Shown here: positions 1-6,151 of the stretch, piece by piece
Layout of the letters: the number at the start of each line of letters is the position of its first letter
Numbering within the stretch: position 1 is the first letter of the stretch
Source of the DNA: Actinomycetota bacterium
GTDB taxonomy: Bacteria; Actinomycetota; Actinomycetes; Actinomycetales; Microbacteriaceae
Length of the DNA: 7,915 nucleotides
NCBI GenBank assembly: GCA_027728145.1
Contig: JAQBZV010000041.1
Location: 1-7,915, forward strand
Direction: 5' to 3'
Notes under the pieces: generated by a model
Seen by the model: the letters and a program-made list of their open reading frames with translations, nothing else
Database searches by the model: none
What the model was told of the DNA's origin: nothing
Position numbers and translations under genes: made by a program

Positions 1-2
1 TT

Positions 3-920
3 CCTTCTGCTGTGTACCAAGCTGCCAAAGAGGCGCTGGCAACGGGACCCGTCCTTGTCCAGGTCTTCCGCAGCGGGTTTTCTCCGGGACTGTCCTGTGC
101 CAGTTGCAAGGTTCGAGCAACGTGTCACCACTGTGGGGGCCCCCTTCGAAAAGGTTCCGCGTCCGCTCAACCCACCTGTGCGTGGTGTGGTGTTGTCGCA
201 AGGGCCTGGGCATGCGCCGAATGTGAAGGTCGCGATGTGGTTCCGCGCGGTCAGGGGATAGGTCGGACGATATCTGACTTGGGAAAGTCCTTCCCGTCCG
301 TGCCGGTCATACGCTCTGACGGTGAGCATGTGGTGACGGAGGTTGGTAAGGCACCAGCGCTCGTGGTGGCAACACGGGGAGCTGAGCCGGTCACTCCTGG
401 CGGCTATGCAGTGGTGTTGTTGCTCGATGGCGCTGCCATGCTTCAACGAGACTCGCTTGGCGCACTGGAGGAGTCCATTCAGGCCTGGGAGCACGCTATC
501 TCGTTCGTTTCTGATGATGGCCTGTGTTACGTGACAGACCTGGAAGGGGCGCCTGCCATGGCACTCGCAGCCGGCAATTGGACAGCCTTGCTGCGCCACG
601 AGTTGACACAGCGGGGCGCACTGAAGTTGCCTCCCACTGTGCGCATCGCCTCACTGTCAGGACCCTCAGGGGATGTTGACGCAATTCGGACGACGCTTAC
701 CGAGCTTTCCCCGAACATCGATGCGCTGGGACCGGTCCCGACAGGTGACGGGAACGTGATGGCCGTTGTTCGTTTTCCCTATGCCCTGGGAGAGCGCGTG
801 ACAACGGAACTCGTTGCGTGGCGCCAACGACTGGCGAGTGGGCCGAGGCGAAATGCAACAGAGCGCGTGAAAATTGTGGTCGATGACCCGCTCGCGCTCG
901 ACGCGCTCTCCGGTGAGTGA
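3..920 (+). CDS. priA: PriA-like primosomal protein N', C-terminal part (5' truncated)
   Basis: This is the C-terminal part of the replication restart protein PriA, which recognises stalled forks and helps reload the replicative helicase. The reading frame is open from the left edge (codons begin PSAVYQAAKEAL), so the gene starts outside the window and the GTG at 12 is not its start. Four CxxC pairs lie at residues 29/32, 38/41, 56/59 and 68/71 counted from the codon at 12, matching the eight-cysteine double zinc site of PriA. The usual NRRGYxP stretch before them is reduced to FRSGFSP. The region where motifs V and VI should lie reads VVATRGAEPV and then ESIQAWEHA, with no QVxGRAGR-like arginine finger. 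Actinobacterial PriA proteins are known to lack several helicase residues, so this copy is probably a structural, non-helicase form. The identity rests on the zinc site, the downstream fold-like pattern and the fmt neighbour; the N-terminal half is not visible. Confidence 0.85.
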   Translation, partial: PSAVYQAAKEALATGPVLVQVFRSGFSPGLSCASCKVRATCHHCGGPLRKGSASAQPTCAWCGVVARAWACAECEGRDVVPRGQGIGRTISDLGKSFPSVPVIRSDGEHVVTEVGKAPALVVATRGAEPVTPGGYAVVLLLDGAAMLQRDSLGALEESIQAWEHAISFVSDDGLCYVTDLEGAPAMALAAGNWTALLRHELTQRGALKLPPTVRIASLSGPSGDVDAIRTTLTELSPNIDALGPVPTGDGNVMAVVRFPYALGERVTTELVAWRQRLASGPRRNATERVKIVVDDPLALDALSGE

Positions 921-921
921 G

Positions 922-951
922 CTGACCGGACCGGGGGAGCCTTACTAGGCT
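922..951 (+). promoter_or_regulatory. Putative promoter of fmt, leaderless type
   Basis: A TAGGCT hexamer at 946-951 fits the actinobacterial -10 consensus TAnnnT and ends 7 nt before the fmt ATG at 959, so transcription would begin at or next to the start codon. CTGACC at 922-927 resembles a -35 TTGACA, with an 18-nt spacer. No Shine-Dalgarno sequence lies at a useful distance; the GGGGGAG at 933-939 is about 20 nt from the ATG. The call is an inference from position and consensus. Confidence 0.55.
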
Positions 952-952
952 C
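937..952. repeat. Short inverted repeat over the fmt -10 region
   Basis: GAGCCT and AGGCTC form a perfect 6-bp inverted repeat around a 4-nt centre (TACT) in the priA-fmt gap. The right arm contains most of the putative -10 hexamer. No T-run follows, so it does not look like a terminator. It could be a small operator or a chance palindrome. Confidence 0.3.
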
Positions 953-958
953 TGTGGA

Positions 959-1879
959 ATGCGCGTTGTGTTCGCTGGAAGTCCTGCGGTTGCTGTTCCC
1001 ACGTTGCGGGCACTTGCAGAATCGGACCATGAGCTCGTGGGTGTTCTGACCCAGCCAGCGCGACCTGTCGGCCGCAAGCGGCTCCTCACGGAAACACCGG
1101 TCTCGCTGGTGGCTGGGGAGCTCGGGGTACCCGCTGCAACACCCGACTCGGCAGAGGGTCTTGTGGAAGCGGTAGGGCGTTGGAGTCCAGATATTGCCAT
1201 TGTCGTCGCCTACGGGCGGATGCTGAGCGAGCGCGAGCGGGACAGCGTCCCTGGCGGGTGGTGGAACGTTCACTTTTCTCTGTTGCCGCGCTGGCGTGGG
1301 GCAGCCCCGGTGCCGTATTCCCTTGCCGCGGGTGACACCGAGACGGGCCTCACCATCTTTCGCATAGAAGAGGGTCTCGATACAGGGGTAGTTGCCGCGA
1401 CCGTGGCACACCCCATCGCTCCTCACGACACAACGTCAACCCTGCTGGCAAAACTGGCAGACATCGCACCCAGCGCCGTGTTGAGCGTGCTGGAGGACTG
1501 TCAGTCCGGCACTCTGTCCACGACGGATCAACGTGGGGAGCCTACCTATGCGGCGAAGCCCTCACCGGAGGTGGGGGAGCTTTGCTGGGGGAATCACGCA
1601 GAACAGCTCTACAACTCCCTGCGCGCTTGGGGCGATGAACCAGGGTGCTTTGCCATTCGGGCAGATAACGACCAGCGGGTCAAGATTCTGGGGGCCTGGC
1701 CGGTGGCCGACACTGTCGGTCCACCACCCGGTGAACTTCGCGCGCACCCAGAAGGGGTCCTGGTGGGCACCGGCACGGTCCCGCTCGTGCTGGCGCGCGT
1801 CCAACCTGCAGGAAAACCCGACATGGATGCCGGAGATTGGTGGCGTGGGTTGCCTGACGGAGTGCGCTTTCGTGCCTAA
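959..1879 (+). CDS. fmt: Methionyl-tRNA formyltransferase
   Basis: Fmt transfers a formyl group from 10-formyltetrahydrofolate to Met-tRNAfMet, making the initiator used in bacterial translation; it is cytosolic. The 306-residue length is close to the roughly 315 residues of the E. coli enzyme. The N-terminus MRVVFAGSPAVAVP is the family's Rossmann start. The formyltransferase catalytic triad is intact: N103 and H105 in NVHFSLLPRWRGAAP, and D141 in EEGLDTG. The tRNA-contacting loop appears as RPVGRKRLLTETPVS (about residues 36-50), and the C-terminal OB-like domain follows from about residue 205. The ATG at 959 is chosen because the homologous N-terminus begins there and a leaderless-type -10 lies just upstream. 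The end overlaps rsmB by 8 nt, which suggests co-transcription and translational coupling of two translation-related genes. Confidence 0.96.
   Translation: MRVVFAGSPAVAVPTLRALAESDHELVGVLTQPARPVGRKRLLTETPVSLVAGELGVPAATPDSAEGLVEAVGRWSPDIAIVVAYGRMLSERERDSVPGGWWNVHFSLLPRWRGAAPVPYSLAAGDTETGLTIFRIEEGLDTGVVAATVAHPIAPHDTTSTLLAKLADIAPSAVLSVLEDCQSGTLSTTDQRGEPTYAAKPSPEVGELCWGNHAEQLYNSLRAWGDEPGCFAIRADNDQRVKILGAWPVADTVGPPPGELRAHPEGVLVGTGTVPLVLARVQPAGKPDMDAGDWWRGLPDGVRFRA
1859..1862 (+). promoter_or_regulatory. Ribosome binding site that fixes the rsmB start
   Basis: GGAG at 1859-1862 lies 9 nt before the GTG at 1872, inside the end of fmt. It supports starting rsmB at 1872 rather than at any of the far-upstream in-frame ATG codons buried within fmt. 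Confidence 0.5.
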
Positions 1880-3212
1880 ACCGACCAGGTCCCGGGAGGT
1901 TGCCTTCGATGTCGCACTCGCGGTCGCGAGGGATGGGGCCTATGCAAACCTCGCCCTATCGGCAGCACTCGGCGGAGCTGGGCTCAGCGAGCGAGACCGC
2001 GCTTTCGTGACCGAGCTTGTGTATGGATCGCTGCGGGCCCAGGGAGAACTTGATGCTGTGATTGAGGAGGCGGCTCGTCGTGCGACTTCGTCTCTCGAGT
2101 TGGAAGTCACCACTCTGCTCCGCTTGGGTGTCTATCAGGTGCTCAGGATGAGGGTGGAAACTCATGCTGCCGTGGACGAGAGTGTTCGACTCGCCAAAAC
2201 CCGGGGTCTGCACCGAGTCGCCGGGCTCGTCAACGCGGCTCTTCGCGCAGTATCCGCTCATCCCGCTGAGTACTGGGACCGGGTCATCGGCCAATCAACC
2301 ACCTCGCTTCACTCCCATCCCTCGTGGATTGCGGCTGAAATTGAAAGAGCTCTTGGCGAGTGTGATGGCGAAGGGGAGCTTGAAGAGGCCCTTAAGGCGC
2401 AAAACCAAGCACCGCTTGTGACACTGTGTCACCTCCCAGGCCTGTCGGAGCGTCCCGCCCAGGGCGCTACGGCGTTTTCGCCAGCGGGGACAATCCTTGC
2501 CAGCGGGGACCCACAAAAAATCCCTGGAATTGGTGACCACAGTGTGCGAGTCCAGGATGAGGGCTCCCAACTCGCGGCCCTGTTGCTGACCCGGGTGACC
2601 CAGCTCCGCGCTGAGGAAAGGGTCTGGGACATGTGTGCGGGGCCGGGAGGCAAGACAGCTCTCCTCGCGGCAGAGTCCGGCCTGGTGGGGGCAACAGTGC
2701 TGGCGAGTGAAATCTCTGCTCATCGGGCCGCACTGGTGGAGGACTCGACCAGCGCGGTCGTTGCGCGGTTTCCGGGATCCGTTCAGGTGGAGGTATCGGA
2801 CTCGAGCGTTGCTCGAGAAGAACGGTTTCACCGCATTCTTGTGGATGCGCCCTGCTCTGGGTTAGGGGCACTTCGACGGAGGCCCGAGGCCCGTTGGGTG
2901 AAAACGCCGGAGAGTATTGCTGCGCTCACCACGTTGCAGGAATCTCTGCTCCGCACCGGCCTGGACTCCCTCGTGCCCGGTGGTGTGCTGGCCTACGTGA
3001 CCTGTTCGCCGGTCGTGGACGAGACGACAGCGGTTGTTGACAGTGTGCTTGGTGAGGACACCCGGTTTCTGGCCCTGGACACCCCGTCTGTCCTCGAGGC
3101 CATCGTCGACTCTCCCGTTGCGGGGTGTCGAAGAGGGTCGGCTGTTCAACTCTGGACCCATCGCCACGGCACGGATGCGATGTTTATCCAACTTATTGAG
3201 CGTGTGGGCTAG
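1872..3212 (+). CDS. rsmB: 16S rRNA (cytosine-C5)-methyltransferase RsmB (Sun/Fmu)
   Basis: RsmB uses S-adenosylmethionine to make m5C in 16S rRNA (C967 in E. coli numbering). The frame stays open upstream to an ATG at 1533 inside fmt, but the GTG at 1872 gives a 446-residue protein of normal family size whose N-terminus (MPKPTRSREVAFDVALAV) matches the start of the NusB-like RNA-binding domain. That domain spans roughly residues 5-135. The methyltransferase domain follows: SAM-binding motif I DMCAGPGGKT at 253-262, motif IV DAPCSGLG with C328 (product-release cysteine), and motif VI VTCSP with C378 (the catalytic nucleophile in the RsmB/NSUN family). The C-terminal HGTDAMFIQLIERV is the usual ending. 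It overlaps fmt by 8 nt and is followed 14 nt later by rpe, which appears to have its own promoter. Confidence 0.95.
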   Translation: MPKPTRSREVAFDVALAVARDGAYANLALSAALGGAGLSERDRAFVTELVYGSLRAQGELDAVIEEAARRATSSLELEVTTLLRLGVYQVLRMRVETHAAVDESVRLAKTRGLHRVAGLVNAALRAVSAHPAEYWDRVIGQSTTSLHSHPSWIAAEIERALGECDGEGELEEALKAQNQAPLVTLCHLPGLSERPAQGATAFSPAGTILASGDPQKIPGIGDHSVRVQDEGSQLAALLLTRVTQLRAEERVWDMCAGPGGKTALLAAESGLVGATVLASEISAHRAALVEDSTSAVVARFPGSVQVEVSDSSVAREERFHRILVDAPCSGLGALRRRPEARWVKTPESIAALTTLQESLLRTGLDSLVPGGVLAYVTCSPVVDETTAVVDSVLGEDTRFLALDTPSVLEAIVDSPVAGCRRGSAVQLWTHRHGTDAMFIQLIERVG

Positions 3213-3213
3213 G

Positions 3214-3219
3214 TAGGCT
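3214..3219 (+). promoter_or_regulatory. Putative -10 element of rpe, leaderless type
   Basis: TAGGCT, identical to the hexamer before fmt, fills half of the 13-nt rsmB-rpe gap and ends 6 nt before the GTG at 3226. I see no convincing -35 at 16-18 nt; TTGAGC at 3196-3201 is too close. There is no well-placed Shine-Dalgarno sequence. The promoter call rests on the shared geometry with fmt and hisE. Confidence 0.5.
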
Positions 3220-3225
3220 TGGCAC

Positions 3226-3897
3226 GTGGATATCCGTCTTCACCCAAGCATTCTCTCCGCTGACTTCGTCAACATGGAGGCCGAGCTCCAGTTGATATCT
3301 GCGGCTGATGCGGTCCACGTCGACGTGATGGACAACCACTTCGTCCCTTCGCTGACATTCGGGCCCCAGATGGTGAAGCGCATCGTGGAGGTGTCACCGA
3401 TACCGCTCGATGTTCACCTCATGATCGTGGACGCCGACCGGTTCGCACCCGGATACGCAGAGTTGGGCGCACAGTCTGTGACCTTCCACGTCGAGGCGGC
3501 AGCGAACGTCGGTAAAACTATCTCGGCCATTCAGTCCCACGGCAGCCACGCAGGCATAGCGCTCAAGCCCGGAACTCCGCTCGAGCCTTACCTTGACTTT
3601 TTTCACCAGGCCGACATGGTGTTGATCATGACGGTGGAGCCAGGGTCCGGCGGACAAGCATTTTTGCACGACACGATGCCCAAGGTTGAGGCTCTACGAG
3701 CGTATTTGGACGACCATGGGCTCACCCCGCTAGTGGAGGTTGATGGCGGAATTACGACACAAACGCTTCCTATCGCTTGGAGTCACGGCGCCAACACTTT
3801 CGTTGCGGGCTCGAGTGTTTTTGGTCATGGAACACCAGCTCACAACATCGAGGACCTGAGACAATCTCTGCCACCCCCCGAAAGGAACCGCGCGTGA
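3226..3897 (+). CDS. rpe: Ribulose-phosphate 3-epimerase
   Basis: Rpe interconverts D-ribulose 5-phosphate and D-xylulose 5-phosphate in the non-oxidative pentose phosphate pathway; it is a cytosolic, metal-dependent TIM barrel. The 223-residue length is normal. Visible family features are PSILSADF at 7-14, the metal and catalytic residues H31 and D33 in HVDVMDNHFVP, H64 in DVHLMI, and D173 in VEVDGGI. The phosphate loop reads VEPGSGGQAF, where PGFGGQ is usual (see findings). The GTG start at 3226 is supported by the homologous N-terminus and by the -10 hexamer just upstream. Its TGA overlaps the GTG of the following FKBP gene (GTGA), so the two are probably translated from one message. The pathway supplies pentose phosphates, and hence PRPP for the nearby HisG, but no shared control is visible. 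Confidence 0.95.
   Translation: MDIRLHPSILSADFVNMEAELQLISAADAVHVDVMDNHFVPSLTFGPQMVKRIVEVSPIPLDVHLMIVDADRFAPGYAELGAQSVTFHVEAAANVGKTISAIQSHGSHAGIALKPGTPLEPYLDFFHQADMVLIMTVEPGSGGQAFLHDTMPKVEALRAYLDDHGLTPLVEVDGGITTQTLPIAWSHGANTFVAGSSVFGHGTPAHNIEDLRQSLPPPERNRA
3881..3886 (+). promoter_or_regulatory. Ribosome binding site that fixes the FKBP start
   Basis: AAAGGA at 3881-3886, within the end of rpe, lies 7 nt before the GTG at 3894. It favours this start over the in-frame ATG at 3777 deep inside rpe and supports coupled translation. Confidence 0.55.
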
Positions 3898-4262
3898 ACT
3901 CCACAAAGCCCGAGATCGAACCCCAAATGGGACCGGAACCTACAGAAATGGTGGTCGAGGATGTTGTTGTGGGGGAAGGGGACGAGGCTGCGCCCGGCTC
4001 CGTTGTCGAAGTGCACTACGTGGGTGTTGATTTCGAGACAGGGGAGGAGTTTGACTCATCCTGGAGCCGCGGAGAGTCCATTCAGTTCCCGCTCACCAGT
4101 CTGATCAAAGGCTGGCAAGAGGGAATACCGGGAATGCGGGTCGGTGGGCGGAGGCTTCTCACGTGCCCGCCCGCGTGGGCGTATGGCCCCGCGGGAGGAG
4201 GACACCGCCTATCCGGGCGCACCCTGGTGTTCGCTATTGATCTCCTGGGTACGCGCTCGTAG
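3894..4262 (+). CDS. FKBP-type peptidyl-prolyl cis-trans isomerase
   Basis: This is a single-domain FKBP of 122 residues, which catalyses cis-trans isomerisation of peptide bonds before proline and may assist folding. There is no signal peptide or membrane segment, so it should be cytosolic. A short acidic, proline-containing N-terminal tail (about residues 1-20) precedes the domain. Pocket residues align with FKBP12: Y42 in VHYVG, F53 and D54 in EEFDSS, F65 in IQFPL, W74 in KGWQEGIPGM, Y97 in AYGPAGGG, and F113 in TLVFAIDLLG. The loop that usually reads IPPNATL is HRLSGRTL; I recall a similar form in actinobacterial relatives, which I could not check. The GTG at 3894 overlaps the rpe stop and has a good ribosome binding site. 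The hisE promoter begins 10 nt after its stop. Its client is unknown. Confidence 0.9.
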   Translation: MNSTKPEIEPQMGPEPTEMVVEDVVVGEGDEAAPGSVVEVHYVGVDFETGEEFDSSWSRGESIQFPLTSLIKGWQEGIPGMRVGGRRLLTCPPAWAYGPAGGGHRLSGRTLVFAIDLLGTRS

Positions 4263-4272
4263 CTGAGCCCGA

Positions 4273-4278
4273 TACCCT
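4273..4278 (+). promoter_or_regulatory. Putative -10 element of the hisE-trpE unit, leaderless type
   Basis: TACCCT fits TAnnnT and ends 6 nt before the hisE GTG at 4285, within a 22-nt gap. No -35 is recognisable at the expected distance. A GGGG run lies only 2 nt from the GTG, too close to act as a Shine-Dalgarno sequence. With transcription starting at the GTG, the mRNA would have no 5' leader. Confidence 0.45.
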
Positions 4279-4284
4279 GGGGTA
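4273..4284. repeat. Small palindrome abutting the hisE start
   Basis: TACCC and GGGTA are perfect reverse complements separated by TG, and the second arm ends directly before the GTG start codon. The palindrome contains the putative -10 hexamer. It may be chance or a site bound at the DNA level; if the mRNA is leaderless, it would not be part of the RNA. Confidence 0.25.
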
Positions 4285-4548
4285 GTGAAAACTTTCGACT
4301 CTCTCTTTGCAGAGCTAGTCTCCCTTCAGGAAAAGCGGCCCGAGGGTTCCTCGACTGTTGACCTCCTCGACAAGGGAGTGCACGCCATTGGAAAAAAGGT
4401 CGTGGAAGAGGCTTCTGAAGTGTGGATGGCGGCAGAGCATGAGACCCCAGAAGAGCTCGCTGCTGAGATTTCCCAACTGATTTATCACCTGCAGGTTCTC
4501 ATGGTGGCCCGTGGGCTCACCCCAGAGGATGTGTATCGCGAACTATGA
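4285..4548 (+). CDS. hisE: Phosphoribosyl-ATP pyrophosphohydrolase
   Basis: HisE hydrolyses phosphoribosyl-ATP to phosphoribosyl-AMP and pyrophosphate, the second step of histidine synthesis. It is a stand-alone 87-residue protein of the MazG-like all-alpha NTP pyrophosphohydrolase fold, not fused to HisI. The metal-binding glutamates E41, E42 and E45 are visible in [11 protein letters not shown], with E61 in the partner helix [14 protein letters not shown]64 stands where many HisE proteins have aspartate (DLxYH); as I recall, mycobacterial HisE has the same EISQL form, so this looks lineage-typical. The GTG at 4285 is chosen because the family N-terminus ([10 protein letters not shown]) begins there and a -10 hexamer lies 6 nt upstream. 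Its TGA overlaps the hisG ATG (ATGA), making it the first gene of a tightly coupled unit. Confidence 0.94.
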   Translation: MKTFDSLFAELVSLQEKRPEGSSTVDLLDKGVHAIGKKVVEEASEVWMAAEHETPEELAAEISQLIYHLQVLMVARGLTPEDVYREL

Positions 4549-5390
4549 GTGGACCGCTACGCATCGCTGTTCCCAACAAAGGAACACTGTCGGACACCGC
4601 CAGCAGCATGCTTATTGAGGCTGGTTATGTGGGTCGACGGGACCCCCGTTCGCTCTCAGTTCCCGACCCGCGAAACGGTGTGGAATTTTTCTTCCTTCGG
4701 CCCCGAGATATCGCCACTTATGTTGGCTCGGGAGCCCTGGATGTGGGGATAACCGGGCGTGATCTCTTGCTCGACTCTGACACTGAGGCTCTCGAAATTC
4801 AGCCGCTGGGGTTTGGACACTCGACCTTCCGATTTGCCGGGCCTGCCGAGATAACGGATCTTTCTGACCTGGAGGGGAAACGGGTCGCGACGTCCTATGC
4901 CGGTCTCGTAGGGGACTTCCTCGCACGAGCGGGTGTGAGCGCGGAAATTGTGTTGCTCGATGGCGCGGTTGAATCCGCGGTTCAACTGGGTGTTGCCGAT
5001 GCTGTGGCGGACGTCGTTTCCACAGGGGCAACTCTGAAAGCTCAGGGTCTAGAGATTTTTGGGCCCGTGATTCTGGAGTCTGAGGCGGTGCTCATCAGTG
5101 GGCGCCCCGACACGGAAGGCATTGAGACCCTGCGTCGCCGGCTTCACGGTGTGTGGGTGGCCAAGCAGTACGTCCTGATGGATTACGACTTGCCCCAGGC
5201 ATTGCTGGAGGAGGCTTCTGCCATAACCCCGGGGTTGGAGTCTCCGACCGTGTCGCCTCTGAGAGATCCTGCGTGGGTGGCCGTCCGCGCAATGGTTCCC
5301 AGAGATGATGCGAACCAGGTTATGGACAAGCTCTACGCGTTGGGTGCGCGGGCAATTCTTGTGTCCGCAATTCACGCAGCGCGAATCTGA
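4545..5390 (+). CDS. hisG: ATP phosphoribosyltransferase, long form
   Basis: HisG condenses ATP with PRPP to give phosphoribosyl-ATP, the committed and feedback-inhibited step of histidine synthesis. At 281 residues it is the long form, with its own C-terminal regulatory domain, so no HisZ partner is needed. The N-terminus [10 protein letters not shown] begins the catalytic domain, [13 protein letters not shown] (66-78) follows, and the PRPP-binding region shows [12 protein letters not shown] (138-149) and [14 protein letters not shown] (151-164). The ACT-like C-terminal domain, the histidine-binding part in this family, covers about 195-281 and ends [14 protein letters not shown]. It starts within the last codons of hisE (4-nt overlap) with no good Shine-Dalgarno sequence nearby, so it probably depends on translational coupling. 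Its final A is also the first base of hisF. Confidence 0.96.
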   Translation: MSGPLRIAVPNKGTLSDTASSMLIEAGYVGRRDPRSLSVPDPRNGVEFFFLRPRDIATYVGSGALDVGITGRDLLLDSDTEALEIQPLGFGHSTFRFAGPAEITDLSDLEGKRVATSYAGLVGDFLARAGVSAEIVLLDGAVESAVQLGVADAVADVVSTGATLKAQGLEIFGPVILESEAVLISGRPDTEGIETLRRRLHGVWVAKQYVLMDYDLPQALLEEASAITPGLESPTVSPLRDPAWVAVRAMVPRDDANQVMDKLYALGARAILVSAIHAARI

Positions 5391-6151
5391 TGTCACTCTC
5401 GGTCCGGGTCATTCCCTGCCTTGATGTCGATAACGGCCGTGTCGTCAAGGGCGTGAATTTTCTTGACCTCGTCGACGCGGGTGATCCGGTCGAGCTCGCT
5501 TCCCGATATGGGGAGCAGGGCGCTGATGAGATTACGTTTCTCGATGTCACTGCAACAGTTGATAACCGCCGGACGACGCTCGACCTCGTCCGCCACACCG
5601 CCGAGAACGTCTTTATTCCGCTCACCGTGGGCGGCGGTGTTCGGTCGGTGTCCGATGTGGGGGCTTTGCTCGAGCACGGCGCGGACAAAATTGGCGTCAA
5701 CAGTGCAGCCTTAGCCAGGCCTGAGTTGATTGATGAAATCGCTCGGCACTTCGGTCAACAGGTCTGTGTTATTTCGGTTGACGCAAAGAGAGATTCCGCC
5801 ATGCCCTCGGGGTACGTCGTGACCTCCCACGGCGGCCGGAAGAGCGCCGGAATCGACGCCGTTGCCTGGGTGCGTGAGGCCGCTGACCGCGGTGCTGGTG
5901 AGATTCTTCTGAACTCCATCGACGCGGATGGAACCCAGGAGGGCTTCGATGTCGACATGATTCAGGACGTTCGTGCCGTGTCCACTCTGCCTTTGGTCGC
6001 CTCTGGTGGAGCCGGTGGTGCCGAGGATGCGATCGATGCCTATCGCGCAGGTGCTGACGCAGTGTTGGCTGCGTCCATTTTCCACCGCGATATGGTCAGT
6101 GTTCAGGATGTCAAAGCAGCCCTTGCCGGAGCGGGAGCGGTGGTTCGATGA
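5390..6151 (+). CDS. hisF: Imidazole glycerol phosphate synthase, cyclase subunit
   Basis: HisF is the TIM-barrel cyclase of IGP synthase. It uses ammonia passed from the glutaminase HisH to convert PRFAR into imidazole glycerol phosphate and AICAR. Length is normal at 253 residues. The two catalytic aspartates are present: D12 in [15 protein letters not shown] and D131 in VISVDAKRD. Phosphate-binding loops are seen in [12 protein letters not shown] (79-90) and in the later VASGGAGG and [11 protein letters not shown]. The ATG at 5390 shares one base with the hisG stop (TGATG), and its own stop overlaps hisI by 4 nt. No hisH or hisA lies beside it, although these three are often adjacent. HisH must therefore be encoded elsewhere for normal glutamine-dependent activity. 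Confidence 0.97.
   Translation: MSLSVRVIPCLDVDNGRVVKGVNFLDLVDAGDPVELASRYGEQGADEITFLDVTATVDNRRTTLDLVRHTAENVFIPLTVGGGVRSVSDVGALLEHGADKIGVNSAALARPELIDEIARHFGQQVCVISVDAKRDSAMPSGYVVTSHGGRKSAGIDAVAWVREAADRGAGEILLNSIDADGTQEGFDVDMIQDVRAVSTLPLVASGGAGGAEDAIDAYRAGADAVLAASIFHRDMVSVQDVKAALAGAGAVVR

Noticed and set aside
937..958. Rho-independent terminator between priA and fmt
   Set aside because: The 6-bp stem is short and is followed by TGTGGA rather than a T-run; it sits on the fmt -10 region.
779..1426. Reverse-strand open frame of 215 codons opposite priA and fmt
   Set aside because: No recognisable domain; it mirrors well-supported conserved genes in GC-rich DNA, where long antisense frames are common.
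1533..1871. In-frame upstream extension of rsmB from an ATG at 1533, adding over 100 residues
   Set aside because: It lies wholly inside fmt in another frame, has no resemblance to an RsmB N-terminus, and the GTG at 1872 gives a normal-length protein with a ribosome binding site.
2295..2831. Reverse-strand open frame of 178 codons opposite rsmB
   Set aside because: Low-complexity, arginine- and proline-rich translation without family features, opposite the conserved methyltransferase domain.
3196..3201. TTGAGC as a -35 box for rpe
   Set aside because: The spacer to the -10 hexamer is only 12 nt, too short for a normal sigma-70-type promoter.
3777..3893. In-frame upstream extension of the FKBP gene from an ATG at 3777
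   Set aside because: It overlaps the conserved C-terminal part of rpe, and the GTG at 3894 has a good ribosome binding site and coupling overlap.
4255..4268. GCTC-GTAGCT-GAGC hairpin at the end of the FKBP gene as a terminator
   Set aside because: Only 4 bp of stem, overlapping the stop codon, with no T-run afterwards.
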